64,000 bases of DNA from Plecoglossus altivelis (Eukaryota; Chordata; Actinopteri; Osmeriformes; Plecoglossidae): contig BROE01000003.1 of NCBI GenBank assembly GCA_036571765.1, forward strand, positions 13,200,137-13,264,136, given 5' to 3'. This document shows positions 25,701-33,643 of the stretch, piece after piece; within the stretch, counting starts at the first letter, position 1; every line of letters starts with the position of its first letter. A model generated the notes under the pieces. The model did no database searches and had not been told where the DNA came from. It saw nothing but the letters and a program-made list of their open reading frames with translations. The translations under genes were made by a program, and so were the position numbers.

Positions 25701-26858
25701 AGCAAATGAAAAGAGAGAGCTGCGAGAGAACGAAAGAGAGGGAGCAGGACAAAGAGGAAGAATCAAACCAACAAGCGGTGCTGGTTTGCTCTCCTCCTGC
25801 AGAGACAGGGTCACCACAGGGACAGAAGACTGCTTGTACGCACGCGCGCGCGCGCGCGCACACACACGCAGTTTGTAAACACACAGCCGCGCGTTCGGAA
25901 TGCATTCGTGGCTACGTATGGCCCCATGCACGCACGTGCAGGGAGCATCAACACTTCTCATCAAATGACGTTGAATTCATGATTCATGCGTTCGACCTGT
26001 GCATAATGTACCCGTATATAGTCTAAGTACTGAAGGTTACGTTTCAGTAAATATCAAGGGTCGCAGGATTAGAGGATGATAACACCGAGGTGTTATCTAC
26101 AGGTGTTATCGCTTCCTGCTTCAGAGAGGAGGTGGGCCCACCTGTACATAATGTAGTGATAATAAGAAACCTATTTTAAGGCAAAGAAAAGTGATAATCA
26201 TTTTCCTATGTTGTATAGTTATGCATCTTTGACTCAATGAACTAGATGGACGAGGTTATTCCTGAGGTTCAAATTTGTGACATTAGAAGCCTCAGGATGT
26301 CCCCTTGATTAGACTAAATGAATAACCGCCATGTACAGCGCGGTTTCAAAGTTACCAAGCCTAAACCAGGATCCCCACTCTGTACTTGGATGAATTGATT
26401 GGTCTCAAGAGGATAGGATATGAGCTCTGCTGATCCCAGAACCCCAGTATTTTCTTTTAGTCCTCTATCGGTTAATTATCCACCCATATTTGCTGTGCCA
26501 TATAGTACTATGAGCGGTAGAATCTTTTACACGCAAAGGAAAGACTCAGTTTTCCAGGAAACTATTTTGAAGCTGAATTAAAAGTGGTATCCATGTTTTT
26601 TTCTTTTTTCCTTCCACTCACTGTCTTCTCCCTCTTCCTTCACCTCAACATTTCTCCCTCTCCCTCCATTCTTCTTCCCTTCAACCTCTCCCTCCCTCCA
26701 TCTCTCTCTCTCTCTCCCCCCCCCCCCCTTCTCCAGGGTGGTGTAACTACCCCCTGGATCAGGTGGGGTTCTGGAGGAGGATGGAGAGAGTGATAGAAAC
26801 GCTGACCGGCCACAGACCACGTAGTGACGACCTGGCTTGGATGAAGAGGACCGACTGA
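10921..26858 (+). CDS. peds1: Plasmanylethanolamine desaturase 1 (TMEM189), whole gene
   Basis: PEDS1 introduces the vinyl-ether double bond of plasmalogens, converting 1-O-alkyl (plasmanyl) to 1-O-alkenyl (plasmenyl) ethanolamine lipid in the ER membrane, using O2 and electrons from cytochrome b5. Six coding exons (160, 120, 92, 145, 213 and 122 nt) join in phase to 283 aa; human is 270 aa. Hydrophobic segments lie at about residues 61-82, 86-100 and 183-195. Metal-binding histidines typical of the Kua/TMEM189 family are all visible: H108 (VHWGADTW), H133/H134 (REHHIDP), H143 (TRHDF), H199 and H203 (IHKWSH), H219 (DWH), H226/H227 and H230/H231 (KHHRIHHVSPH), H235. The start is chosen for its ACCATGG context and lack of an upstream in-frame ATG. 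The N-terminal 40 residues are divergent. No ube2v1 exons follow, so the human-type TMEM189-UBE2V1 read-through is not possible here. Confidence 0.96.
11900..11970. repeat. (CTGC)n(CTGT)n tetranucleotide repeat
   Basis: About ten GCCT units pass abruptly into about six GTCT units, which suggests one point change spread by slippage. Confidence 0.95.
12258..12296. repeat. (CA)n microsatellite
   Basis: About 19 uninterrupted CA units in peds1 intron 1. Confidence 0.95.
12537..12603. repeat. (GT)n microsatellite
   Basis: GT repeats with GCGTGC interruptions, in peds1 intron 1. Confidence 0.95.
14190..14408. repeat. (GA)n / purine-rich tract
   Basis: GAAA, GGGA and GAGA repeats. Two copies of GACCTAGAGAGAGAGAG lie about 30 bases apart at 14339 and 14370. 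Confidence 0.9.
14520..14640. repeat. (CA)n tract with interspersed unique words
   Basis: Several short CA runs separated by GCTCTTTCTCTGT, GCTCATCCTCTGTC and similar words. It is an imperfect longer-period repeat with CA cores. Confidence 0.8.
14938..15075. repeat. (TG)n(TCTG)n compound repeat
   Basis: Alternating TG tracts and TCTGTCTGTCTC blocks, giving at least three higher-order copies of a CTGTCTGTCTCACGTGTG motif. Confidence 0.9.
15170..15400. repeat. (CT)n with ATCT and ATAT interruptions
   Basis: Pyrimidine-rich repeat with repeated CTCTCTATCTCTCTGTC words and a short (AT)n core at 15301-15320. Confidence 0.9.
17185..18055. repeat. Modular minisatellite of 12-bp and 21-bp units
   Basis: About 870 bp composed of two modules: TGTCTGTAGTGG (12 bp) and TGTCTGTAGAGG followed by TAGTAGTGG (21 bp), often paired as a 33-bp higher-order unit. 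All module lengths are divisible by three, so uninterrupted frames of more than 300 codons run through it: Val/Ser-rich and Cys/Gly/Ser-rich frames on plus and a Thr/Ser/Asp-rich frame on minus. It sits inside peds1 intron 1, has no splice or promoter evidence of its own, and is not called as a gene. Confidence 0.92.
18168..18268. repeat. (GT)n followed by (GA)n
   Basis: GT tract at about 18168-18192, then GAGA with GAAAGAGC interruptions to 18268. Confidence 0.95.
19326..19445 (+). CDS. peds1: peds1 exon 2
   Basis: Bounded by TTCCACAG and ATTG|GTAAG. It encodes Gly54 (split codon) to Ile93, starting GKRLQEW, and supplies the first membrane segment, a Phe/Leu-rich stretch at residues 61-82. 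Confidence 0.95.
19708..19799 (+). CDS. peds1: peds1 exon 3
   Basis: Bounded by CTCCTCCAG and GGCAAG|GTGAGC. It encodes residues 94-124 and carries the invariant MVHWGADTWGS motif, with H108 a likely metal ligand, and ends at PVLGK. Confidence 0.96.
20097..20140. repeat. (CA)n microsatellite
   Basis: About 20 CA units with one CGCGCACAAA interruption, in peds1 intron 3. Confidence 0.95.
21230..21705. repeat. Purine-only minisatellite, unit about 24-27 bp
   Basis: Copies of GGAGAACAGGGGAAGGTGGA followed by GAAGAG, with small length variants, almost entirely A and G on the plus strand for about 470 bp. Long open frames on both strands (Glu/Arg/Gly-rich on plus, Pro/Ser/Leu-rich on minus) are repeat artefacts. 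Confidence 0.92.
22681..22748. repeat. (CT)n microsatellite
   Basis: CT repeat with TTCT and TGTAT interruptions. Confidence 0.95.
22775..22840. promoter_or_regulatory. Candidate regulatory patch in peds1 intron 3
   Basis: Compact AT-rich unique sequence with TGATTGGATTAC, ATTAATGATCCAATTACC and ATAATGATATTCC motifs, resembling clustered homeodomain/PBX/CCAAT sites. Function is inferred only from motif density. Confidence 0.25.
23032..23176 (+). CDS. peds1: peds1 exon 4
   Basis: Bounded by TTCCTCTAG and CCACCAG|GTAGG. It encodes residues 125-172, including FREHHIDPTAITRHDFIE, the best conserved block of the family, with three likely metal-binding histidines (H133, H134, H143). Confidence 0.97.
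23455..23955. repeat. 20/22-bp purine-rich minisatellite in peds1 intron 4
   Basis: A GGGA-rich lead-in (23455-23560) is followed by about 18 copies of GACAGTGGGACGGAGAGAGG (20 bp) mixed with a 22-bp variant containing GGGACACAGAAAGAGG. The variant copies are interspersed, which indicates exchange between units. It is read through by open frames on both strands, none of them a gene. Confidence 0.92.
24110..24322 (+). CDS. peds1: peds1 exon 5
   Basis: Bounded by ACCATTACAG and ACTACAG|GTAAAT. It encodes Asp173 (split codon) to Thr243 plus one base of Gly244, including TNQIHKWSH, LLQDWH and PRKHHRIHHVSPHETYYC, i.e. most of the remaining di-iron-type histidines. The last 20 bases of the exon and the donor are copied repeatedly into the following intron. 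Confidence 0.97.
24302..24770 (+). repeat. Degenerate repeat built from the peds1 exon 5 splice donor
   Basis: The exon end TACTACTGCATTACTACAG and donor GTAAATAC recur in the intron: ATTACTACAGGTAAATAC (donor at 24358), ATTACATGTAAATAC (near 24408), ATTACTACAGGTATATAC (near 24519), ATTACAGGTAAATAC (near 24540) and ATTACTAGAGGTAAATAC (near 24609), with more decayed copies between and after. Array period is irregular, roughly 27-60 bp. Confidence 0.8.
25340..25525. repeat. CCTCCCTGCCTG low-complexity repeat
   Basis: C/T-rich repeat of CCTCCCTGCCTGCCTG words, interrupted by short unique words; peds1 intron 5. Confidence 0.85.
25622..25722. repeat. (GA)n tract
   Basis: GAGAGA and GAAAAG purine repeat on the plus strand. 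Confidence 0.9.
25840..25870. repeat. Alternating CG/CA purine-pyrimidine tract
   Basis: Reads CACGCGCGCGCGCGCGCGCA and on into CACACACGC: strictly alternating, with seven or more CG steps in a row, unusual in a CpG-depleted vertebrate intron. Confidence 0.9.
26737..26858 (+). CDS. peds1: peds1 exon 6 (terminal coding exon)
   Basis: Follows a C-rich tract and CTTCTCCAG. It encodes residues 244-283, beginning GWCNYPLDQVGFWRRME and ending WMKRTD, then TGA. The family C-terminus (WLNYPL..IGFWRR, from memory of human) is recognisable. Confidence 0.95.
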
Positions 26859-27051
26859 CCATCACCCTGACCTGACCTGACTGCAAACGGCAAACCCAGA
26901 CCCAGACAACAGTCCTGGATTCGTTCCCAGACAGTAGGCCATGACCAAGCCCCAGACACAGACAGGCGAGGACCGTGATCCTGAACTAGACATCCAAACA
27001 TGGTCCCAGTTCGCCCTGCCAGTCCAGAAGGCAGAGGAAAACTAACCCACA

Positions 27052-27212
27052 GTGGGGTGGGGAGGGAGGCAGGGAAGTAGGGAGGGAGGTAGGGAAGGAG
27101 GGAGGGAGGCAGGGAAGGAGGGAGGGAGGCAGGGAAGGAGGGAGAGAGGCAGGGAAGGAGGGAGGGAGGCAGGGAAGGAGAGAGGGAGGGAGAGAAGGAG
27201 GGAAGAAGAGGG
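27052..27212 (+). repeat. GGGAGGGAGGCAGGGAAGGA minisatellite
   Basis: About eight copies of a 20-bp G-rich unit on the transcribed sense strand of peds1, inside the presumed 3' UTR. Many GGG runs occur within short distances of each other. Confidence 0.93.
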
Positions 27213-28281
27213 ATGGAGGGCGGACCTGACTACACCCACCTGTTTAGTTTTTTTCACCAAGTCCTGACCTTCACATCACCTCTGTCCACTTCCTTCCGGC
27301 TCTGTGGCCTTTTAGAAACACCACACTCGCACACCAAGGACAGTAACTCTTCATGAATTTAGCTCGTCGTGTTTGTGAAGTTGAAGACAAAAAAAAGAAG
27401 ACATTCTTGTTAAGGGCGTCATCATACTGTCACCTGCAGTGTTTTATCAGGTTCTGTTCATCTGGTATCCTGCATATGAGGATCTGGAGGATGGGCTCTC
27501 CAGTAGGTCCACCATGTCTGCTGACATCGCGTCGCACACACGCACACACACAAACACAATACACACACACAGTGTCTCAATCACCCCGTGGACTGGTTAG
27601 TATCTAAGATTGCATTTAGATATCGTGCCGGCCTTTATTGTTCTAAGGAAACCAAACGGTCATAAACCCACAAACCAAACGGTTATAATATCCATTCACC
27701 GAGTGATCTCATGCAATACAGCACTAGTATTAACCATCTCTACCATGTTTATGTGACTCACCAGGCATCACAGAGCACTTAGTATACACTACTGTATAGT
27801 ATACACTACTGGAATCAAGCTATTATTACCCTCCAAAGAAAGCTCAACATGTGCACTTTACGTACTCCAGTATAACATGTCTATTGAAATGATACCTTCA
27901 ACAAACTGCAAGCTTCATGACAAATGCATCTGCGTACTTATCTCTCGGTGTCTTCTGGTGTGTACAACTCCCAAACACACACACACACACACACACATCC
28001 TTTAAAGCCTGCAGGGTATTGACAGGTGGCTATCATTGCATTGTATCTGAAGGACAGTTGGATGCAGACGTATACGCCCTCTTCCAACAATTCTCCTAGA
28101 TTGTTTATGTGTTTGTTTAATTGTGTGTTTTATACCAGCAGCTACACTTTTGGTTCTCTGTCTGGCTTTATAATTTTCTATTTTTTTTTTAATCAACAGA
28201 TCAGCCTTGTATAATTATTTCCATTCGCAGCTAATGCTTGCTGCTAGTCTGCCTTAATGTTTTTATCAGCTGTTTTGATTT

Positions 28282-28287
28282 AATAAA
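28282..28287 (+). terminator. peds1: peds1 poly(A) signal
   Basis: AATAAA in TTTAATAAAGATTGATT, followed by a T/G-rich stretch (TATATATTTGGTCGGTCC). Confidence 0.6.
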
Positions 28288-28602
28288 GATTGATTAATTC
28301 CAAAAATGTATATATTTGGTCGGTCCCTGCTTTTCCATCAAAGCCGTAGCGAGGATCATTGGCATATTGTTCCTTTTCTGTGTCTCGTAGTCAAACATGC
28401 GATGTTATCAGATAATGACCAATCAGACAGAGCTGTGGGATGCTGTTGCTCAGGCCACACCGGACACGCTGGCTGTCAGACCGGAGCATGGCTGTTACAC
28501 TACCACCCTCTAGTGGCTGGAGGTAAATCATTCAGACTGGGTCCAAACGCGATTTTCATCTCAGGTTCACAGGAATTCGGTTTAGAGTTTAGAAGAGGTC
28601 TT

Positions 28603-28608
28603 TTTATT
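28603..28608 (-). terminator. Poly(A) signal of the minus-strand C16orf78-like gene
   Basis: The minus strand reads AATAAA (plus TTTATT) 55 bases after the TGA at 28663. It implies a very short 3' UTR and an end about 280 bases from the opposing peds1 poly(A) site. Confidence 0.45.
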
Positions 28609-28662
28609 GGCAGATCAGACAGCCGCTGAGAGCAGGGATCCGATCCATCTTGGTTTTGTATC

Positions 28663-28873
28663 TCAGAGGGCTGGTGCTGCTGTCACAGGTGTCTGTACGT
28701 TTGCGACGGTGTCTCTGCTGTCGGACGGCGATGCAGGTGGAGGGGAGCTGGTGAAAAGCTTGGTGATGTCGATGTCGGAGTCCTTCATGTGGGCGTGCAT
28801 GTCCACGTGGATGCCGCTCGCCTTGCACTGCTCCAGCAAGGTGCTGATGTTACTCTCCGACAGACGCAGGTAC
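28663..28873 (-). CDS. C16orf78-like exon 6 (terminal)
   Basis: Acceptor GCGCGTACAG on the minus strand, 211 nt to the TGA. It begins with the last base of Arg273, then YLRLSESNISTLLEQCK, and ends in a Pro/Ser/Thr/Ala-rich tail. Confidence 0.75.
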
Positions 28874-31246
28874 CTGTACGCGCAGACACACACGCCATGA
28901 TCCACTGCACATCCAGCTTGAAATCAGCCTAGTTTGATGCATTACAGAGCAGTGATGGACGAAGATGAGCATCTAAATAACAAGCTTTTTTAAGGTCAGA
29001 ACCAGAGGTGTCTGCAGAGATGTAGCCCCATGTAGCATGTGATGGCCGTGGCTCCAACAGACCCTCTGCTGTGCTCCAGTGCTGAGCAGGGTTGGGTGTA
29101 CCTGCAGTGCAGAGCCTCCAGGGGGAGCAGTGTGTGGCTGCGCTGGGCCTGTCTCTCCTGCTCCACCATGCGAGAGCAGGCCAGGAAGTCCCTGACCTTG
29201 CGCTGCAGCAGGGGGAACCCCATCACTGCCTCCTTCAGCCCCTGCAGCTCCAGGGACAGCTTGTGGGGAAGGGTGGGGCAGGGACGCGGGAGGCAGGGTG
29301 GAGGGGGAGGGTTGGGGGAGAGCGAGGAAGTGGGGGAAAAGGGAGGTTAGTGGGAGGGAGGTGAGGGGCAGAGAGAGAAACCCATGGAAGTTATGATCGA
29401 CAGCATTTGTGTCATGTGCCATTTGAAAGCAGATAGGAATTAGAAAAGCAGGGATAGAATGTTCTGGAAGTGCAAATGTGTTGTAGGGCGGGGTTGTGAT
29501 AGATGCAGATTGGTCGGTCTCTTGAGTGAAATGGATATTTCGATTTTAAAGTATGCATACGTATTATTTCTAAAGATGACATAGATGGTATGTTGCTGTT
29601 TGGCAGCACACCCAGATATAAAGCCAAAATAACTCCTATGGAAGGTAAGAACCTCTGGGGGCAGGAGGGCCAATATGCTGGGGGTGACCAGCAGGGGTGT
29701 CCTACCACCCCCTTGGAGGCTGGGGGGGACCTGGGACAGGAGGCTGAGGCTGCTGGGCTCCTGGCCGGGCCTCTGGAGGGCCATGTACCGCCCCCCCCAG
29801 AAGGATGAAGTCGTGGACGATAGGGCCCCCTGGCTTCCCTTTCCTGGGGGGAGAGGGAGTGGGGGGACGTTCAAACCTGGAAAAGAACGGGGATAACGGT
29901 CAGACGTGGAGGTTTTGGTTGTGACTTCTAGCTCAGGTTGCGTTCTAACGTAACCTGGGATTCTGGCGTCCTTTTCTTAAGGATCAATGGACTTTCTTTG
30001 CATCTTTGCTTTCTCTCCTGACACGACCGTGTGCATGCCTGTCAGCACTCACTTCTCTGGCTGGATCTGGGGCTGAGGGGGCTGCTGCTCTTGCAGCTGC
30101 TGGAGGAGGGGGTGATGTGGGCCTCGTCCAGGCTGTCTCGGGCCTGGGGGGAGACAGGGAGCGTCACCCTGCTCCCCGCGCCAACAGGGCTGCTTCTGAA
30201 GTCCTTACTGGGCCTCTGGGAACAGGACAGATGGGCGGGAAGGACGGTGAGCCAACTCCAAAACTAGCCTTCGACACATCAGAGTTCACCTCGATCGTTT
30301 CGTTCCGGTCTTTGCGTGGAAACTCGCCCTCGCTCCGTTACTAAACGTGCAACGATTTGATTTCCTTCGAAACGTAAAGTATCGCCGTTTTCTCACACCG
30401 CAAGTGTGACTTCCTGATAGACGGCACATGACCCCCTACAACCAGAGTGCTAATCTCCTCCCACTGTGCCTCTAACACCGGTAGAGACCCAGCCAGCTGG
30501 AGCGCGCTACACTACCACACCCTGCCCTGTTTGAGTGATCAGCTCAGCGGCGCTGTCACCTCACGGCTTAGGTGTTGCGCAGTGGAGTAACGTAATGAGT
30601 CAGGTTTAATGGGTGCTGCGTGCTGACAATACCTTCAACACATAACCCCACTATCATGGTAGTCTCTGAGGTTACACTGTCTTGTGTTATGCGAAATTTT
30701 CCCCCCCCCTGACTGAGAGCATGTGCCTCAGAGCTCCAATTAAATGTGCATCTGTCTAACCGTTGACGCTAGGTAATTCTGTCTGTCTGTCTGTCTGTCT
30801 CTTTGATTTGGAGTGCTCCAACCTGGAACAGGGTCTGGCTCCTGTAAGTGGGCGTGACGCAGGTCAGCCGTTGCAGGCTCTGTTTGATCCTCCTCTGCTC
30901 CCTTAGCCAGCAGTTCTTGTGGACGTTCTCCAAGCTTCCCAGAGCCTTGTTCAGCTTCTTAAACTGCCGGGTGGAGAAATAGACAGCAGTCAGAAACGGA
31001 CAGGCGCATGCTGAGTATGTGCGTGTTCATCGTGCGTAAGTTACACGCATGTAACTTAAACAGGCCCGCACTGCATACAGAAGCAGCCGCTACTGCGCAG
31101 CGTGATTCACCAACCTTGAAAGCTTCTCGGTCGTTGGCCACTTTGAGCAGCTTGACGTTTTTGCCATCGATCCAGTCAAGTGTGACAGGGGGCATTCTCT
31201 CGCGAGGGTGAATGCGAGGGTCATCGCCAAAGCTCCCGTTTGGCAT
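28663..31246 (-). CDS. Uncharacterised coiled-coil protein, candidate C16orf78 orthologue (whole gene)
   Basis: Six minus-strand exons (132, 141, 163, 224, 158, 211 nt) join with matching phases and GT-AG borders into 342 codons, ending TGA. No domain is recognised. Residues 1-44 carry a Pro/charged start (MPNGSFGDDPRIHPRER, then VTLDWIDGKNVKLLKV). Residues about 40-82 form a basic amphipathic helix (KKLNKALGSLENVHKNCW, REQRRIKQSLQRL). Residues 92-220 are Ser/Pro-rich and probably disordered. Residues 221-260 are a second helix (LSLELQGLKEAV, QRKVRDFLACSRMVEQER). The C-terminal 70 residues include LRLSESNISTLLEQCK, then a Ser/Pro/Thr tail. The name rests on position: human C16orf78 lies between ZNF423 and CBLN1 in the same relative orientation. 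Human is 265 aa as I recall, so the length differs. The motif CWLREQRRIKQSLQRL also recalls CCDC190. An upstream coding exon is possible, because the first exon begins one base before the ATG. Confidence 0.72.
29102..29259 (-). CDS. C16orf78-like exon 5
   Basis: Minus-strand acceptor CTTCCCCACAAG and donor TGCAG|GTACAC, 158 nt, phase 0 to 2. Encodes a helical segment LSLELQGLKEAVMGFPLL followed by QRKVRDFLACSRMVEQER. Confidence 0.78.
29653..29876 (-). CDS. C16orf78-like exon 4
   Basis: Acceptor TTCTTTTCCAG, 224 nt, phase 1 to 0, low-complexity Pro/Ser/Leu sequence. The donor (GAG|GTTCTT) is weak, though it is the one that keeps the frame and fits the next exon. A second in-phase acceptor lies 33 bases further in (TCTCCCCCCAG). 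Borders are the least certain of the gene. Confidence 0.55.
30053..30215 (-). CDS. C16orf78-like exon 3
   Basis: Acceptor CCTGTTCCCAG and donor AGAGAA|GTGAGTG, 163 nt, phase 0 to 1. Ser-rich: includes SSSSCKSSSPLSPRSSQR, probably disordered. Confidence 0.7.
30780..30800. repeat. (CTGT)n short repeat
   Basis: Five CTGT units just beyond the donor of C16orf78-like exon 2. Confidence 0.9.
30823..30963 (-). CDS. C16orf78-like exon 2
   Basis: Acceptor CTCCACCCGGCAG and donor TTCCAG|GTTGGA, 141 nt in phase 0. Encodes the basic helix starting FKKLNKALGSLENVHKNC, the most gene-like exon by composition. Confidence 0.78.
31115..31246 (-). CDS. C16orf78-like first visible coding exon
   Basis: Acceptor CCCCCTCCAG|G, then ATG one base in; donor TTCAAG|GTTGGT. 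Encodes 44 residues with PPVTLDWIDGKNVKLLKV. The ATG is taken as the start because no upstream coding exon in the required phase is convincing; the true start could be further upstream. Confidence 0.72.
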
Positions 31247-32299
31247 CCTGGAGGGGGAAGAGGTCAGATGTGGTTCGGGTTGGGGTCAAGCTCCCTGTTG
31301 TAGGCAGCAGATTCTCCGGGTTTGGTGAAGGAGTGATGGTCCAACAGGTGGATCATGCTAGAATGTTGAGGCACCAGCGTGTTCCATTGCATTTGCATTG
31401 TGATGTCACCAGAACAGTCTATGGTGAAATTAGAAACTGTATCTCAAAACACTGTTAACTTCCATTTAACATCAAATTGAAGGTGTTGTGACATGGTGTG
31501 GTAACCTGATTAAGTGTCTTTGCACCTCTGTGTGTGTCTGTGCGTGCCTGTGTGCGTGTGTGTGTGTGTGTGTGCGCATGTGCGCATGTGTGTGAGAGAG
31601 ACAGAGAAAGGAGGAGTGTTTCTGTAAACTCAATAGGGAAAATCACTTGAGATTTCAGATCTGGTGGGGAACACAGGTGAGACAATAAACCAATTATCAG
31701 ATCTGTGAGGGAAGCTGACTGAAAAGTCAGAGAGACAGTCTGACTGTTGGTGTGAAAAACTTTCTATCTCTGCGTTTGTGACATCAGTAACAAAGTGTGC
31801 CGACTGGAGAGAAGTGTATGTGGGAAGGGGTTGGGTGGGTGCTTGTGTGGGGGGGGGGCGTGGCGTGTGTGTGGGGTAGGTGGGGTGGATGCGGATAAAT
31901 GGTGGGTCAGTGGTGTGCCGGGTGTCAGCACAGCGGGAGAGGGGGGAGTGTGACACGCAGCAGACGTGTGACGACAGGGACCAGCTCTCTGTCAGACGAT
32001 CACATGACTCCCCCGCGGGGTGTCATCAGACCCAGGCCGTATGGATGGAGCTCAGGAGAGAGTTCACAGCTTTCACGTCAACCTCCCAAACTTTAGCGAA
32101 GTCAAATCCCAGCCGGATGTTGAGCAATCTGTGCGGTTTTCCCCTCCTGCCCAGTAGATGGCGATGCTGTACCTCTGCCTGCCCAGGTCTCTAGTGGTCT
32201 GTAGGAGACTGGAAGAGAGTGGGCTGATATTTCCTTTGTGGATAGAGGAGTGTCAGGGCTGCTGACAAAGCAGAATACGACTGCACAAAGAAAAATGAA

Positions 32300-32412
32300 C
32301 CAATGAACACACACAGAAACACACACACACAGAAACACACACAGACACAGAAACACACACACACAGAAACACACACAGAAACACACACACACACACAGAA
32401 ACACACACACGC
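32300..32412. repeat. CA-rich repeat with ACAGAAACACAC words
   Basis: CA tract interrupted regularly by GAAACACACACA; unit roughly 14-20 bp. Confidence 0.9.
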
Positions 32413-32559
32413 AGGGCAATTGTGCTGGTATGAAAGCAGCAGGCGCAGCTTCAAGCATTTGCTTGCGAGTGTGAGCCTACACCACTGCTCCAATCTTCCT
32501 GTCACAATCAAGACAATGCTTGTGGCCTTGCAGGACTGTGTGTGTGGTGAGCGAGTGAC

Positions 32560-32678
32560 CATGTGTGTGGTGAGTGAGGGTCTGTGTGTGTGTGTGTGTG
32601 TGGTGAGTGAGTGACTGTGTGCGTGAGTGTGTGTGTATGTGTGTGGTGAGCGAGTGACTGTGTGTGTGGTGAGCGAGC

Positions 32679-32718
<40 letters not shown>

Positions 32719-32735
32719 TGAGTGAGTGAGTTGTC
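32560..32735. repeat. (GT)n with GGTGAGCGAGTGA interruptions
   Basis: Repeating pattern of a GT run followed by GGTGAG(C/T)GAG(T/C)GA, at least six copies of variable length. Confidence 0.9.
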
Positions 32736-32875
32736 AAGGACGTCTGACTCTTCCTGCCTCTCGGCTCCAGAAACGTCCGTCCTGAGGTGCCTGGGTCTGA
32801 TTATGTCTTAACAAACACAGTGATTAAGTCTCCTGCGCACACAAGCAACTCCCACTGACTTCTTGTGTGTGCGCA

Positions 32876-32975
32876 CAAGGTGTGTATGTCTGTGTGTGTG
32901 TGGTGCGTGTGTGCGTGCACTGGGTGTGTATGTCTGTGTGTGTGTGTGCGTGCGTGCGTGCGTCCGCACGCGCGT
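32876..32975. repeat. GT-rich repeat with duplicated GTGTATGTCTGTGTGTG segment
   Basis: Two copies of a roughly 55-bp segment, then GCGT repeats. Confidence 0.8.
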
Positions 32976-33127
32976 TGATATTGACAATCTTAGCATGGGG
33001 ACTCGGGATCAATAGTCAGAACAAATAGGCCAGTTAAGACCTGGCAGTACTGAACTAACATACTCTCTGTCACAACCCCTGACCGACAAATTAAAACATA
33101 ATCACCTGGAGCTCCCATGACACCCTC

Positions 33128-33235
33128 ACGAACACACACTCGCACAGACACACACACTCGAACACACACTCGCACATACACACACTCACACAAACACACA
33201 CACTCGAACACACACACCCTCACAAACACACTCAG
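33128..33235. repeat. CA repeat with ACTCGAACACAC words
   Basis: Imperfect 12-18 bp repeats containing ACACACTCG(A/C)ACA. Confidence 0.85.
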
Positions 33236-33643
33236 GGATGGGAACATCAGGCTGTCAAGAGACTAGATGAAGGATGAATTGATCAGTAGGTAATAAAGCT
33301 AAACCCCTTGTGCATGTGTTTTTTGTATGTATGTGTGCGTGTAGGTGCGTGTATGTGTGTGCACTGTTAAAGCACACATTGGGGCTTTGCCTGCCAACAG
33401 CCAATAGGAATATCCATCGAAAAGCCTTTTAATTGGCCGGCCTCTCAATGGTAATCACATCACTAAGGCTCCTGATGGTGTGTGTGTGTTTGTGTGTGTG
33501 AGGGAGGGCGGGGGGGGGGGCTTGGCTGCAGCCAGGAGAAGGCTAGGTAGGTGACAGTGTTACAATGCACTTTATTTAGTTCATTAGATTTTGCTGCATT
33601 CTTGTTCCTAACTCTATAATTCTGCTGAGAACGAGGAAGCAGT

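Larger units (their letters stand above)
24323..26736 (+). other. peds1: peds1 intron 5
   Basis: 2.4 kb, GTAAAT donor, CTTCTCCAG acceptor after a C-rich tract. It holds the donor-derived repeat (24300-24770), C-rich CCTCCCTGCCTG repeats (25340-25520), (GA)n (25625-25720), an alternating CG/CA tract (25840-25870), and fairly unique AT-balanced sequence at 25980-26580 with no coding signal. Confidence 0.85.
26859..28305 (+). other. peds1: peds1 3' UTR
   Basis: About 1.45 kb from the TGA to the only good poly(A) hexamer. It contains a GGGA-rich minisatellite (27052-27212), a short CA tract (27535-27570), another CA tract (27973-27998) and AT-rich 3' sequence. The extent is inferred from the poly(A) signal. 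Confidence 0.6.

Noticed and set aside
32102..32200. Possible upstream coding exon of the minus-strand gene (reads RYSIAIYWAGGENRTDCSTS)
   Set aside because: No clear donor in the phase needed to join the exon at 31247, and no supporting similarity. The 5' exon may be non-coding or elsewhere.
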